Source of the DNA: Rhabditoides inermis
Taxonomy: Eukaryota > Nematoda > Chromadorea > Rhabditida > Rhabditidae
DNA length: 64,000 nucleotides
NCBI GenBank assembly: GCA_963966185.1
Contig: CAWZYM010000390.1
Coordinates: 124,001-188,000 of the forward strand
Direction: 5' to 3'
Each line of letters opens with the position of its first letter. The first letter of the stretch is position 1. The notes under the pieces are model-generated. The model saw only the letters and a list, made by a program, of their open reading frames with translations, was not told the origin of the DNA and ran no database searches. The position numbers and the translations under genes were made by a program. Positions 25,402 to 38,501 of this stretch are shown here, piece after piece.

Positions 25402-27821
25402 ATGAGTTCACAACAAAGGAGGCCAGGAAGCAGTTCTCAACGGCCCGGTGCAGAGTGAGTTTTGAATTTCTTATGTTTGTTACTGGTTGTATTACTTTTT
25501 CATGTATTGTTTCCCTTTTTAGATTGTATGCATTCAATATTACAGGCGCCTTGGTGCTGAATTCCTGTGCCGGGTCAAGTACAGCAACACACTTCCCGAT
25601 TTGCCGTTTGACGGCAAATTCCTGCCTTGTCCTTTCGTCAGTCTAAACAGGTATGAATTCAATTTGTTTACATAGATTTATTTTATATATATATTACACG
25701 TTTGAAGAAAAAAATGAATCCATTTATGTTCTTTGACTATTGGTTTTGTGCCATTTGATCAGATCATTTCTTTATGTCTAATTTTCCATATATCTACAAA
25801 TTCATGTAGATTTTATAAGAAATATGTTTCTTTTCTGGCTGTAACATTCGTCTTGAGACCCAACTATTTTCAAAGATTATTATCACTATTATCAATATTA
25901 AGTTAAAAATGAATGTTTCATCTTTTGAATAGTTTCAAATTAAATAATCAGTCAAAGCTTTCATTTTTTTGTAAATCATACTCTAGGTTAACCGTGCTTG
26001 TTTGTTCTAGATTTGTCGAATATAAGCCGTCTCAACTCGAAAAGGAACATAAGTTCGAGGTGTGTGGACAGTTTTATTTCTTTACTGAAACGTACTTGGT
26101 TTGGATAGCATAGTAAATAATGTAAATATTTGTTAGGTTTTGTGTGAGTCCGACATTGGTATTGACATCGACCTCATCGATCCCGCCATCTACAAAATCA
26201 CCGATGGAGAAAAGCCTTCCGTGAGTTTAGTTTGTTGTATTTTTCCTCTAGATTTACATATTTAGTTGGACCCGAAAGACGAGATTCTTCTGGACGAGGA
26301 GACAAACAACACGACCAATCAGAGACGGTTGGTCTACTTTCATTGAATGTTGGATTCATGACACGCATTTCAGATCGATGCAGCACTCCCGCGTCGTGCC
26401 GTGGATGAGGAAGACTGAGTACATCTCCAGCGAGTTCAACCGATTCGGAGTCGCCGCTGACAGACAGGAGATTAAGGTAATATTCAAATAACTTGCATTG
26501 TGCTATGGTATGTCCAATGTGAAACGCTATGGTATGTCCAATGTCACGTTTCAGGTCGGCTACAACCTGAAGGCGGAGCAGGAGAACATGTACCGCGACC
26601 ACGACAGCCAGATCGCCGCCATACAGAAGACGTTCGAGGACGTGCGTGGTGTCTTTGGATGGGATAGTGTACACATGTGGTGGTTCAGGTGAAGAAACCA
26701 GTGAAGGAGCACTACTCGAAGAAGGGCGTCCACGCTGTCGAGGAGTTTGCTGTCCTACCCGACTTTGAGGTTTGTATTTTTGCAATATTTTGTATGTTTT
26801 TTAATGTATTCATTTAATTTTTTTATGTTTTGAGTTGTGGCGCTACCCGTTCGCGCAAGTTGTGTTCGACGCGGATCCGTCGATGCTCAACGCCCCCGAG
26901 GCTCTCCGTGTATCCATGATGGAGGAGAGCCAGATGCGGTACGTGGTATATTGTTTACATTTTATTGTTGTTTATTTGTTGTGTTTCAGTGGTATGCAGG
27001 ACGAGCAGGGTCAACAGTTCGTCGCCGTGTTCTCCCCGACTGTGGAGACGCTGCAGAAGAGGATGGAGGACAGCGAGAACGGAGTGCCTTTCCAGCCAGA
27101 CCATGTGTATGTCGTGGGGTGGGAGTGGGTTGCACATGTACGTGTACAGGTACGAGTACAACTTCAACCGCGATTACGAGTGGAACGTGCGCAACAAGGC
27201 CTCCAAGGGATACGAGCAGGTTAGTGATGACATTAAAATTTGGATCGTGATCAGTGTAAAGTATAATACATATATAATAATAATAGTTTTGTGTTTTAGG
27301 AGAACTACTTTATGGTGTTCCGTGGAGACGCGTGCTACTACAACGAGCTGGAGACGCGTGTGCGGCTGAACAGGAGGAGGCAGGGAGGAACCGACAGGGC
27401 GAGTGATGAGAGGAGCGGGAATTGACACTGGGTGTGCTTGTTTCAGAAGACGATGCTGCACGTGACTCACGTGGATCATACGGAGGATGAGATTGCGCAG
27501 ATGGAGGACAGACTGCAGAAGCTCATGTGCCCGTACGAGGGAGGAGACGAGGATGATGAGCAGGAGGAGATGGATCAGGGGGAGGCGGAGAAGAGCAACG
27601 CCTCCGACTCGGACTCGTCCAGATCGGAAAGGAGTGGAAAGGGCGCGGGGGGAACGGACAGCGACAGCGACGACGACGCGCCCAAGAAGGACAGTGTAAA
27701 GGTAGGAGGGGGGACAGGGACAGGTGGTAGGGAGGCTGTTCAGGACTCGGACTCGGACAAGAGCGACAAGCGCAGCGAGAAGAGCAAGAGCAGCGACAGC
27801 AGCGACCCCGACAGCGACTAG
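25402..27821 (+). CDS. pafo-1: PAF1, RNA polymerase II-associated complex subunit
   Basis: PAF1 is a core subunit of the nuclear PAF1 complex, which acts in transcription elongation and histone modification. Fourteen exons join in phase: 25402-25454, 25546-25650, 26011-26058, 26137-26220, 26266-26327, 26374-26476, 26555-26641, 26689-26769, 26835-26938, 26990-27106, 27150-27219, 27300-27398, 27447-27701 and 27744-27821. Family landmarks are [73 protein letters not shown] and [19 protein letters not shown]. The C-terminus is the expected Asp/Ser/Glu-rich, highly charged tail. The intron at 27399 has no GT donor in frame and appears to be GC-AG (GCGAGT). Intron 6 has a 19-bp sequence in two tandem copies (26502-26520, 26526-26544). 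Confidence 0.95.
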
Positions 27822-28279
27822 CCACCCATTACCCGAGCCCTCACCTCAATCGGTTGTTATTGTTTCTTTATTGTTCTCTTTCCCCAGTGTTTAGTATATG
27901 ATATCGTATTTTCTGTGCAAACTGATCTGTTGTTTGATAATTACGGAGTGAATGAATTTGAACCGGAGAAACTTTTGTTGTTTGTGTATAGGATTACAAG
28001 CGGCCTCCTCTTCTCCTGTCCGCCGCCACTCAATCGATCCACTCACTCTGGCTACCATATTCATTCTGGAAAGACTGGGTGGTCTTGACAAGTAATCGAA
28101 CTATCCGGCCTATCGATCGGGTGTTGTGGAAAGGTGAGAGCTGCGAGTGTAAACATGCACCTGTGTGTTTCACTCATTTATCCATTTTATGACGCGACGA
28201 GTGTTCATTTGAGACGCGTCGGCGGCGGTGTCCCTTTGATCTCTTTTCCCGTGACTCTCCATTCCACACTCTCACACAC

Positions 28280-30288
28280 ATGCTGCTCCTTTTTGCCGCT
28301 ATCATCACTGTCGCCCCAGCACCAGCGGACAGGAAAATCAGTGAGTCACAGCGTATGTGAACAGATACGACGAACTTGTTTTATAGATAATAGAGTAATA
28401 CAGTAGTGGTGTGTACTATAAAACATATTAACTATAACTGGTATGTTTTACACATAACGTATAGATCCGGAGCTGTTATTGCACCGTGGATCTCTGTCCC
28501 TGGAAGAGAGTCTGCTACAACTCGGACCCCTGCACTTCAAAGCTAACGGCAGCGACACGGATATTGGTTCGATTCTAGAAAATTCCCGTCTATTGTTCTG
28601 TTGCAGTAATCCGGATCGACTGTCGCTCGCAGCGCGTGAAAGCACTGGAGAAGATGAATGCAGGTAGTGATAGGAGGAGATGAGAGAGGGCACATGGAAT
28701 GTTTTGAGAGCCGACCGCGCCAGTGTATGTGCCCGCGTGCCAGAAGAGCCGACCACAACTCTACCAGGCAGTGCAGTGTCATAGCACATCCAACTACTGC
28801 TGGTCAGTCCTTCTCCCCTCCCCCCTCTCTCTCTCTCTCTCCTTCTATCTTTCTCTGCAGGTGTGCCCGTGAGGAGAGTGGCGAGCCAGTACCGGGAACA
28901 TCTACCAAGGGGACGAAACCAGATTGTTTCAAGGTGAGTGAGTGCTTCTTCCACTCCCTTTGACCCTGTGTGATGCTACGCTTCTGTGCAATCTTCCCTT
29001 ATCCCTATTATCCGCTCGCGAATGCGGCTTAGTCTCTCCAATATATACTCTTCTTTCATTATGTCAGTTTCTATTGTATTACACCTTTTTATGAAATTTA
29101 GTAAAAGGACGTTTCTCAGAAGTGCACAGGTGATATTAAATCGGAAAGTGTGATATTATGAGGCAAAAAAGTAAGGGATGTTTATTTGTTGTGGAAATAG
29201 AGATATGATGTATACGCAACGTTACATTTAGACTCTCTCAATCAGTTCATCTCTCAATTCTAGTACGCGGGTGAAAAGACAACCACCACAGTGGCTCCGA
29301 AGAGAAAGGAGAAGAAGAGGAAGATGACTGTGCTGCAACTCAATTCACCCATGCAGAGTGAGTGAGACGATAGTTTTGTCCAGACAGCAGACAGCATAAG
29401 GTCTCTGATGGGATTCGCATGTCAAAGGAGTAGCTGCTTTCAGACTGCACACCGCGTCAGCGTACCAAGTTCTACTCACGTCTCCTGGCATTCCTACAAA
29501 CAGAAGCGATAGCCAATGGAGCACACATCCGAGATTCGGACAGCGGTGAGGGAGTAGTGTGACAACAGTATTACATCAATCACAACTCTAAACGCGCAAT
29601 GTGCACGATTGACGATCATTTTTTGTGCGCCACAACACACATATAGTTTATTCACTGTTTCAGAAGAGGACCGGCGCATTTTGTCTGCAAAGTGGAAGTT
29701 CTCGCAACTCGACACTTCACACAACAAGGCACGTTCTTTATTTTCTTTATCACTATCAGTACACCTACACTTAATACTTAATTTGTGTACATAATGTGTG
29801 TGCGCCTAATGCGTATATTAGATAAAACAATAAGGCGGCTAGACGTTTTTCCGTCACGTGAACTTTCAGGTGTTGGAGAAAGGAGAGTGGCGGATTTTCA
29901 AGAACGAGTTGCGACAGTGGAAACGCGTGAAGAGGTACGGAGGCTGATGAGCGGAGAACTGATTGGTCCCACGGGGGGCCGAGAGTACTGTAGGACACAC
30001 ACAGTGAAAAACGTGACTACAACAGAGTCACGTAAACTGCGTGACTGAGAGATTGGGAGAGTAGATGTAGAAGATGGAAGATTCAGGTGCGCACGTGGGT
30101 TTCTGAAGGCCTGTGACGTCGACGGCAACCGACGAATCACGGAGCAAGAGTGGGAGAAGTGCATGGCACAGGGTGAGTACAGCCTCGGATGGATGAGTCG
30201 AGTGTGGGTATGTTTCAGACGCTGCGTCTCCCTCGATTCCGCCTGCCGAGAAGAAGAACCCTTTTCTCTACATCCTCCGCTCCGATTG
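28280..30288 (+). CDS. smoc-1: SMOC, secreted modular calcium-binding protein
   Basis: SMOC is a secreted matricellular protein that modulates BMP signalling. Exons are 28280-28340 (signal peptide MLLLFAAIITVAPAP), 28465-28566, 28607-28663, 28724-28802, 28861-28933, 29264-29357, 29444-29545, 29664-29728, 29870-29934, 30087-30172 and 30219-30288. A thyroglobulin type-1 domain is clear: CRSQRVKALEKMN, then YVPACQ, then LYQAVQCHSTSNYCWC and PVPGT. The SPARC-type extracellular calcium-binding domain follows: KWKFSQLDTSHNK, LEKGEWRIFKNEL and CDVDGNRRITEQEWEKCM, the last an EF-hand. A basic stretch KRKEKKRKM separates them and could bind heparan sulphate. There is one thyroglobulin domain, as in the compact nematode SMOC; vertebrate SMOCs have two plus a follistatin domain. 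The intron at 29729 appears to be GC-AG. Confidence 0.92.
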
Positions 30289-30430
30289 ACCTCGCAATAC
30301 CATACCAAACACTACATTCCCCTCCCTACTTCCGTTACCGTCTCCCATTCTCATTGTCTATGTATATGCGGGTCGCATCACTGCAATGCGTCACGTCTCT
30401 CACAACATTTTGCGGTAATTGTTCAGAGAT

Positions 30431-30465
<35 letters not shown>

Positions 30466-32215
30466 CGTTTGCTGCGAAAAAAAATTAGTCAGAACTGTGA
30501 GATCAGATAATCCGCATACTGTGTATGTGAATGGAATACATACAAAAAGTGGGAAGAAATCTGAAAAAATCTGACACGTTAAATGTCTTTGTGATTCTCC
30601 ATAGTCGCTATTTCACTCTCTCCATCACTCACTCACTCACTGCCGCTCACTGGCCAATTCGGTATCATTGCCCAGTGAGAGGCTGCTCTTCTAATAATGA
30701 TATTCTCGCGTCGGATATGGGCCGTTTGTTTTGCAGACGTGTATGCCGTATGTATGTAAGTGGGCAACATGTTTAAATGGAAAACAACCTAGGTTTCAGA
30801 TTATTGTTCATAGGGAGACTACATGTGAGATCGAGACTTGTAGCTGCAAGAGAGAGAGAGAGAGAGACGAGAGAGAGAGAGAGAGAGAGAAGGGACGAGA
30901 GAGGAAAATAAAGAGATATAGGAAGAAAGAGAGAGGCAAAGGGAGTGACAGTGAGGGGAAAGCGAAAGATGGAGAGGGTGGAGAGTGGAGTGCGTGAATT
31001 AATAAAATGTGTCCTTTAACTTGCGGTACATGTAAATACACTATGCAAGGCGTCGTATATTAAACACTATCCCACGTGAACCAATACCCATTTGCAGTTT
31101 CCGTCAACCCGCTCGCATTTTGAAGTAGAATACAGTATACAGTAGACAGTTGCATTGACTCACTCAATTTCCGCTTTGTTTGTGTCACTTGCAACCCTAT
31201 ACCCCGTGCAAAAACACGGTTCGCTTTGTGTGTATGAGTGTATGGCAGTTGCTGTCTATCATATTGTTGCGTGATTCGTAGATTGCCCATTGATTCCACA
31301 CACCGGCTCATCCAGTTATTAGACGCTGCGAGTAGGTTTTAGGGGTGTGACGGGGTGAAGGGCTGATATGTATGCATCTGCATACCTGATGCGGTCAGCC
31401 CTCACACAGATTGCGAGTGCCGCTGTGGACGTGTGTTCTCCTGCCCATTCAGTCTGCGTCCTCGCCTCCGCCACGTGCCCCTTTCTCCATTCGAACCTAG
31501 ACCGTTTTGCAGTCACTGTCATATTGCACACTGCTCGCTACTGCTGCTCTTCAATTCTCGTTTCCTCTTAGCATACTCGCATAAACATCCTTCGCTTGAA
31601 TGGTCGCATATGAATTGAAGTGACTAACTTATGTCGTTAGCTGATTACACGTATTGTGTGTATACGATATCATATTCTTCTTCTCTCACTACTCTCACTA
31701 TGGCAGGGAGCGAGAGGAAATGTCACCTTGAATCATGTATCCAGTAAATGAATGGGAGAAAAAGGTAGTTCGATCCTCTTTCCAAACAATGAGACAATAT
31801 CCACCCATCCTCCCTCTTCTCTCTCCCTCCCTCCCTCTCTCATTTCTGTTCTCAGCCACCCCGATTAATTGGCCTAACATTATTCCGCTCCCTCTCTCTC
31901 CCGCATGATGTAAATATAAATGCGTGTTTTCGCCCGGTCTCCCTTTTGATTATATTTATCCCCTCATTCTCATTGTAACTCTGATATCATCACTTGTCAT
32001 TTATGTGTGCGCCGACAAACAAGTATGTGCGTAGTCAATAGCGGCATTCAAGTACTGTAGTTGTGGAGGTAAATGTGGCGTCTCGGGAGACCAATCAGGT
32101 GGTGAGAGGGGACGGATGAGGAGACGGCAGCACTCTCCTCCCCTCCTCCGATCCCACTCTCTCGCAATCCTTTCCCGCGTAATCCTATTGCTCGCTGTTC
32201 TCGCCTACCTGCAGC
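30289..32215. other. Intergenic region with GA tracts
   Basis: It starts with the SMOC 3' UTR, and a possible AATAAA lies at about 31002. GA-rich tracts lie at 30435-30463 and, interrupted, about 30848-30970. Upstream of the next gene, a CTACCTGCAG acceptor (ending 32214) precedes the ATG at 32216 and may be a trans-splice site. No coding exon is supported. Confidence 0.6.
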
Positions 32216-34651
32216 ATGCCTCTGCAGAAGATGAACCAGTCGTCTCCGCTCGTCGCTCGTCCGGACGACTTCTGGCCCCGATACCTGTCCACCCATCTAC
32301 TCCCGATCCAGGTACAGTAAGCTCGCATAAGTATGACGCCAGTTAAAAAAGCGCGTGTTTTCTATGATACTGTAGTATCATCATTCATTGTGCGCAATAT
32401 AGAGTAGTACGGCGGTTAGTGCTGTCTTGGTATGTGATGATGGGTACAGTATACTGTATACTATACTGTAACTGTGAGAAAACCAAACTGTTTTCTGATG
32501 CAACATGTTGAGCAGAGTTCGAACGGAGTATACACGTTTTTAGTTTATAGCTCTTAACTTCGCATACTGATTTCTTTTCACTACATACATCGTGTTCATC
32601 TTTGATCGTTTTCAGATCGTTCTGGGATGTGGTGGAAACATCCTCAACCTGCTCGTACTTCTTTCCAAGAACATGAAGACTCGCACGAATATGGTGAGAG
32701 AAGAGGGACGAGAGGTATTCTATGCTATGACTATCATCATTCATATCAGATAGTGAAAACGTGATCTCATCACTCCGAGAACTACAGTACAGCTCGAGTT
32801 AGATGATCCCTGTCCATGGACGTCCGGGATTTTTGTGGACAGGAGATCAGCTAACTCGAGCTGTACTGTAGTTGGCAAACGCGAAGCACGAGACTCGGAT
32901 TTTGGGTTGATCAAACCAAAAAAACCAAAAAAACACGCTAAAGTTTGAGTTTCGTTTCATTTCTTGTACTAATGTGACCCTAATCAATAATTGATTTATG
33001 TCACTTTGAGATGCTGGCTGTGATGGCGTTTGCGGACCTCGGATTTCTAGCACTTCACATATTCATCGTCATATTCTACCAGGTGTCCATTTTTGCGTCT
33101 CCCTCGTTCTCTCTGTTCTTCTCTTTCTTGTTTGTCTCTCTGTCTACGTCTCTCACCCCCTCTTCCAGTTTCCCTTCATCTTCCCGCGTGGAAGCTGGGT
33201 GGGCCAACACCACATCTACATCACAGGCAGCATCAACTGGTGTTCCACAGTGTCCATATGGTGAGCATTCTCCATTCTAACTAATCCAATTGTAGTCTCA
33301 TATTATACATCTCCCATCGGCATTTCCTCCAATTTCTCGTCACTAAACGCAATGTAGCAGAAAAATTTTCAAAGAATACTACACAATAGTTGAAAAGAAA
33401 ATCTCTTATACCTTCTACGTATCTAATGGTAAGTAAGGGTGTGAGAGATAAGAAGGGTATATGCGATCCGAGTTTTTATTAAAGGGAAGAAAATATTAAG
33501 GATTTAGAGATCTGTAATTGTAGTTTGTGTTGAAATAAGATCGATAACGTCATATTCATATAAAATTAAAGAAATACGAGGTTGGGATTTGAAATCTCTA
33601 TGTTACTTAGACTTTTGGTTAATTGATTACTCGCACTTATCAGATTGTTGTACTTGAGTGCAATGATACTCTCCATTTTGGCATCTGGGAAAATCTTTTT
33701 TGTAGTCTTATTTGTGGAAATGTGACAGCCCAGTTAATGTTCACTGTAGTTCTACCAATAATTCCATGTCTAGTAAGTACACCACACTTGTTCGTAATGC
33801 TAGCTTGGATGAAATGTGTTTTCTCGGAGAAGGAAATCACAGAAATTCACAGAATATTTCAGCTGACAAGTTGTGAGTGAGGGATGGATAGTGGGCAATG
33901 TCAAATTTAGGAATCTAGTTTAGCAATCACGAAAATTCTCGACCCAAAATTTGTTATTTGTACTATTTTATCATCATATCAATAATACAAGGTGCTTTCT
34001 TCCGGGTTTCTGAGGTTTGCAGGTGTCTTATTAATAAATAGCAAGACAATATTATCACCTGATTACGCGATACAAACGAAATTACATTTAAAGGTACGGT
34101 GGCGAAATATTTTGAACTGGGAATTTTGCGAAAATCATATTGGGTTCGAATCATGCAGCATGTTGTATGTATGATAACGAATATTTTAGAGAGCTAATTG
34201 TCGCCACAGTACCTAAAAAATAACTGTTCATACACATACTCATTTGATTTGAAATTTACCTGCAGCAAAAAAAATCATGTTTTTTTTCTTGAATGATTGA
34301 CAGAGTTGCGTATTGTGAAGCTGTTTTCAGTTTTTGGACATGTGATGGCTGGTAAAAACAGTATAACGAAATGACGATATAAATGAAACAGAACACAAGG
34401 AGAAAGTGTTTGTGTTGTAGGATGATGATGTACGCAACGATCGAGAGAGTCCGAGTCTTCACCAACCCATTCCGAGCTTCTATCGATGGGGTTAGAGCAT
34501 TTGATATCTTTGTTTTTCATTAGTTTTTATTACTATAGTTTTCAGATCTCGCCTCGCTTTCTTCTCTCTATTGTGACAATCATTCTCACAGCACTTCTAG
34601 TCTCATGGGTGAGCTTCCTTCGAGAGAAATAGAAAGAGAGGTTGAGAGAAT

Positions 34652-34685
<34 letters not shown>

Positions 34686-35499
34686 GAGAGTACTCGTCTA
34701 CTAGGTGCACTTCGTTCCGGGTCACTCTCGCCATTCGATGTTCATCTATGGCAACGCACTCGCAGTGATCGTAGTCCCCTTTGTGTCTTCGGTGAGTTTC
34801 TCCTTTCCGTATCACTGGCTAATCTCTCCTATCCAGTCTACCACATACCCCCAGCTTATTGCATCACAAGTAAGTAGCGCGTGCCTTTGTTTAGTGACGC
34901 TCTTGGCCAAGACAGTAAAAATGTGTCGTTTTTCGTACCGCCGTTTATAAACTTCAGTCTTCAAAAGCCGATTTCGTGACTCAATCGGGGATTTGTCTAA
35001 CAACGGATATATATTTTTATCCCCGCCTCATTAGTTCCCGTTATCACATTTATCACATTACGCAAATCGAATGAGCGAACTGAGAAGAACTCAATGCCAA
35101 TTAGTGACACACGTGCAGTGATAGACGTAGAGAAGGGAGAGAAGGGATGAAATAGGAGGGAAAAAGGGAAGGACACAGGAAGATGTGTGATCGGTGGGTA
35201 GCAGTTGAGCAGCACCATGCGTTCAATTTCAGTTCGCCATGAATGTGGTGTTGATCGGGGCGCTGAAGAAGAACACATTCCCATCGGACCTGCACGAATC
35301 AAACGTCACCAAGACACTCATCTCCACAAGGAACAGGAACGAGAAGAAGGCGAGAACACTGATCCTTCTCCATATCCCCTCGTCTTGCCCGCACAGATGT
35401 GATCTCCCACTTAGCATCACCTAATCTACAGCTACTTCCATATGCGATTAGTGGACAGTTTTGACGCTGTACGCAGTGTTAAAATAAGTGGTTACGTTA

Positions 35500-35535
<36 letters not shown>

Positions 35536-36559
35536 ACAGAAGAGCAGAGTGCAAGTTGACAACTGTACAGTAGCACATTTCCTTTCGTTGACAAAATAGA
35601 CGTATTTTCCATGACTGAAAGAGCTGATAGCTGATCATTTAGCATTTAGGCAATACATACAGCATACACCAAGGGAATGGGCAGTGAATATTGAATTAAT
35701 TAGACATGTGACATTAGTACAAACATGAGCACTCTGGGCCTTCTGAAGGATGTGTTTAGGTGACGATGATGGTGTGTTGCATCATGACGTCATTCCTCAT
35801 CTGCAACTTCCCAGCAGCCGTTCTGTTCACGTACAGAGAGATTGTCTACATCGCATACAACAAAAAGGCGAGTCTTTTTCCTGTTTGTCACACACAAACA
35901 CATGCCTGTATGCATTTTGCTGTCGATCAGTACGAGCTCTTATTTGAATGAATTCTAGATTGAATAGGATGTGTTGTGTAGTTGTGTAGTGTATGAATGA
36001 GTTGTGGATTGTGTATGGTTTCAGCCGGATCGCTTTCTCCTCATTGCAATGCACATATCCAACAGTCTCACCATCACCGGAAAGGTAAACAGACACGTTG
36101 TCGCATCTCAATATATCTTGGATATCCCGGCGTAGACAGCTTACGATTTGTGCAGAGACTGCCATATAAAAAATTGAAGACTTTCTGTGAGATCACATCC
36201 TGGGCAAGAAATATACAGTACGAGGAAGAGCGTTAGTGAGAGGTTGGAAAAAGTGTGCAAGATAGAGATACTCATTACAGATTAATTCGATTGTCTAGTA
36301 CACGCTGACGACACAGGGTCTAAACATAGGCTATGAGTGATTGTTGTTCGTTGAGGTTCTCAACTTCATTCTGTTCTGCTTCTCATCAGCACACTTTCGT
36401 TCCCTGCTACAGCAAAGGATCAAGGTGATCTATGGCTCGCTCCTCCCCCTTCTACTGTATTCCTTGCAGGACACTCTCCTCCGTCGTTTCCTGCCCCGCC
36501 GTCGTCGCACGAGCTCTTCCAACATGCGCACTCTCTCTGTCCCAATGAACGAGCTATAG
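32216..36559 (+). CDS. Peptide-type GPCR (FMRFamide receptor-like)
   Basis: This is a seven-transmembrane receptor resembling nematode FMRFamide/myosuppressin-type receptors. Exons are 32216-32311, 32616-32693, 33011-33082, 33169-33260, 34421-34490, 34547-34608, 34705-34791, 34837-34869, 35233-35349, 35760-35867, 36025-36084, 36356-36424 and 36470-36559. TM1 has GCGGNILNLLVLL (GNxxN) and TM2 has LAVMAFADLGFLAL. TM3 runs NWCSTVSIWMMMYATIERVR, with ER for DRY, followed by NPF in loop 2. TM6 is CCIMTSFLICNFPAAVLF. TM7 is HISNSLTITGKVLNFILFCF, with NFILF for NPxxY. The tail is basic (RRFLPRRRR). The short exon at 34837 and the intron at 36425 are less certain. Two introns (35350, 35868) seem to have GC donors. 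Introns also hold a hairpin and an inverted-repeat element. Confidence 0.82.
32780..32873. repeat. 94-bp near-perfect hairpin (inverted repeat) in a receptor intron
   Basis: The outer 23 bp arms are exact inverted copies: they begin AACTACAGTACAGCTCGAGT, and the far arm ends with the reverse complement. The pairing continues inward for about 14 bp (TGATCxCCTGTCCA) with one mismatch and one bulge, then a loop of about 17 nt. The whole lies in the intron 32694-33010. It could be a tiny foldback transposon or a hairpin RNA precursor. Confidence 0.8.
34088..34218. mobile_element. Short TTAA-type inverted-repeat element in a receptor intron
   Basis: The left end reads TTAAAGGTACGGTGGCGA. The right end is TCGCCACAGTACCT followed by an A-rich remnant of the target site. 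The terminal repeat matches at 13 of 14 bp and is related to the ends of the nidogen-intron element (consensus AGGYACNGTGGCG). It is about 130 bp long with no coding capacity. Confidence 0.6.
35502..35534. repeat. (CT)n microsatellite in a receptor intron
   Basis: A CT run of about 33 bp lies in the intron before the TM6 exon. Confidence 0.9.
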
Positions 36560-36793
36560 ACACTTCTTGTGTCCACTGATTAGTCTCTCTCCACTGTTTT
36601 GTATGTAACTGCGTCACTACCACTGAGGACATTCCAAATTGGTATCATGTGTGTATGTGTAATTGTAAATATCTATGTATATGTAAGTGTGTTTGTATTT
36701 GTGATATACGTGTATTGTCTATCTAGAGCGTACTTTTTGTGACTAGTTAGGGGAAAAGACGAAAGGAAAAAAGCGTTTTCTTCTCTCCACGTA

Positions 36794-36853
<60 letters not shown>

Positions 36854-38152
36854 TTCTCTCCAAGTATATGTATGTATATTCTCTATTCTCTATTTTCTAT
36901 ATATTTTCTATGTAAATACATTGACAGAAGTGATCATGAATAAAAATTTTGTATTCGGCAAGGTTCGTGTAGAGTGTGGGATAAGTGAGAGTTGAGAGAG
37001 TGACACGACGCCAGTCACTCCACCCACGCTCCTCTTGGACTATTCGAGAGTAGCAGTCGATGTTCGTATTGCAAGACATTAGCTCAGATTTGTAGAGGGA
37101 GAGATATGACATTGTTCATTATAACACAAATTCACTATTCTCTCCCATTCTGTTTTATTCGTGTTCATTGTGATCATTCACAATTGTGGTTTGATGATTT
37201 GTAGGTATGAAGGTGTGCGATTGCATTTAGAAGCGAAAACGTCAACACGTTTTTCACTTGACTTGATTTCGTTGCGTTTCGTGTATATTCTGTGTATGCC
37301 CTCTCTCGCTCTAAGCAAGGCAACTTATAAGTGAGAAAATAAAAATAAAAACTAATGAGTTAGTGAGATGTGGTTGTGAGACAAGGTGATGCGGCGGAAG
37401 CGAGGGAGGATGAACTGCATACATAGTACACATACGGCTACTTCATAGTAATGCACTAATGTTCTCTCCGATTGATCACCGGATTCGAACAGCACCAATC
37501 CTTTTAGAGTCCTTCCACCTACGCTTTGCCCCGACTTATTTACACCTGTATCTCTCTTTGTCCGAACCATATGCTGTTGATCTTTGACTAGACAATCATC
37601 TCAAAAGATACCCGGCTACAGTATCTCTAATTCGAACAAGGGGAAGAAACCCGCAACACTCGGTAGTTGAAAAGAAGATGTAGACTTATTTATGATCCTC
37701 GCTGTAATTATAACTTTTGACGTGCAACGTGTTAGGCGGAAATACTTCATTCAAATCGAAGAGAGAGAGTGATAGAGAGAGAGAGAGAATGAGAGAAGAG
37801 AGAGAGGGGAGGAAGGGGAGGGAAGAGATGTGTCATGTTACCCCTAGTATATAAACGTCATCATAATTTGCCGAGTGTTCGTGATTTCTCACCTTTGAAC
37901 CAGCTAGTATGTTCTCGGAAATGTAGTGTAGTGAGATGTGAGAGTGATAGATAGGCAGTGGTGGGGAGATACCAGAGTGTTATGGGGGAATACGAAAGAG
38001 GAGGAGAGGGAGGAGATACGGACGACATTTCCCCCGCAATGTCCATAGTCATAATCGTATTCTTCGCATTTTCACTGGAGCCAGCCCGGTCGAACGTTCG
38101 TCTAGGACTATCCTCTCCAACTCCTGTTCTCCTTCCTTCCTTCCTTCCTTCC

Positions 38153-38202
<50 letters not shown>

Positions 38203-38441
38203 CCTGCTCTTTGTTGTCTAGTTGCGTGGAGCATCGCCTGCTACTCTCGTCGTGCATAATTGCTGCTCCTTCTCCTTCTCCTCCTACTCCTTCTCCTCCG
38301 TCTATCCTTCTCGGGTCACTTTCAGACTCGCACTTCTCCATTCTGACGGCTCCTCTCACGCATTTCCGAGCGAGAGAAGCGCCCGCGCAGCTCTCCTCTA
38401 CTACCTCCCCACGTGTCATGCTGTGCTTCCATCCATCCTAG

Positions 38442-38501
<60 letters not shown>

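Noticed and set aside
32116..32346. A frame with an apparent signal peptide overlapping the first receptor exon
   Set aside because: The overlapping frame starting at 32216 continues in phase into TM1 of the receptor, whereas this one does not.
32364..32381. Short palindrome ATGATACTGTAGTATCAT as a regulatory site
   Set aside because: At 8 bp per arm in an AT-rich intron it can arise by chance and nothing nearby supports a function.
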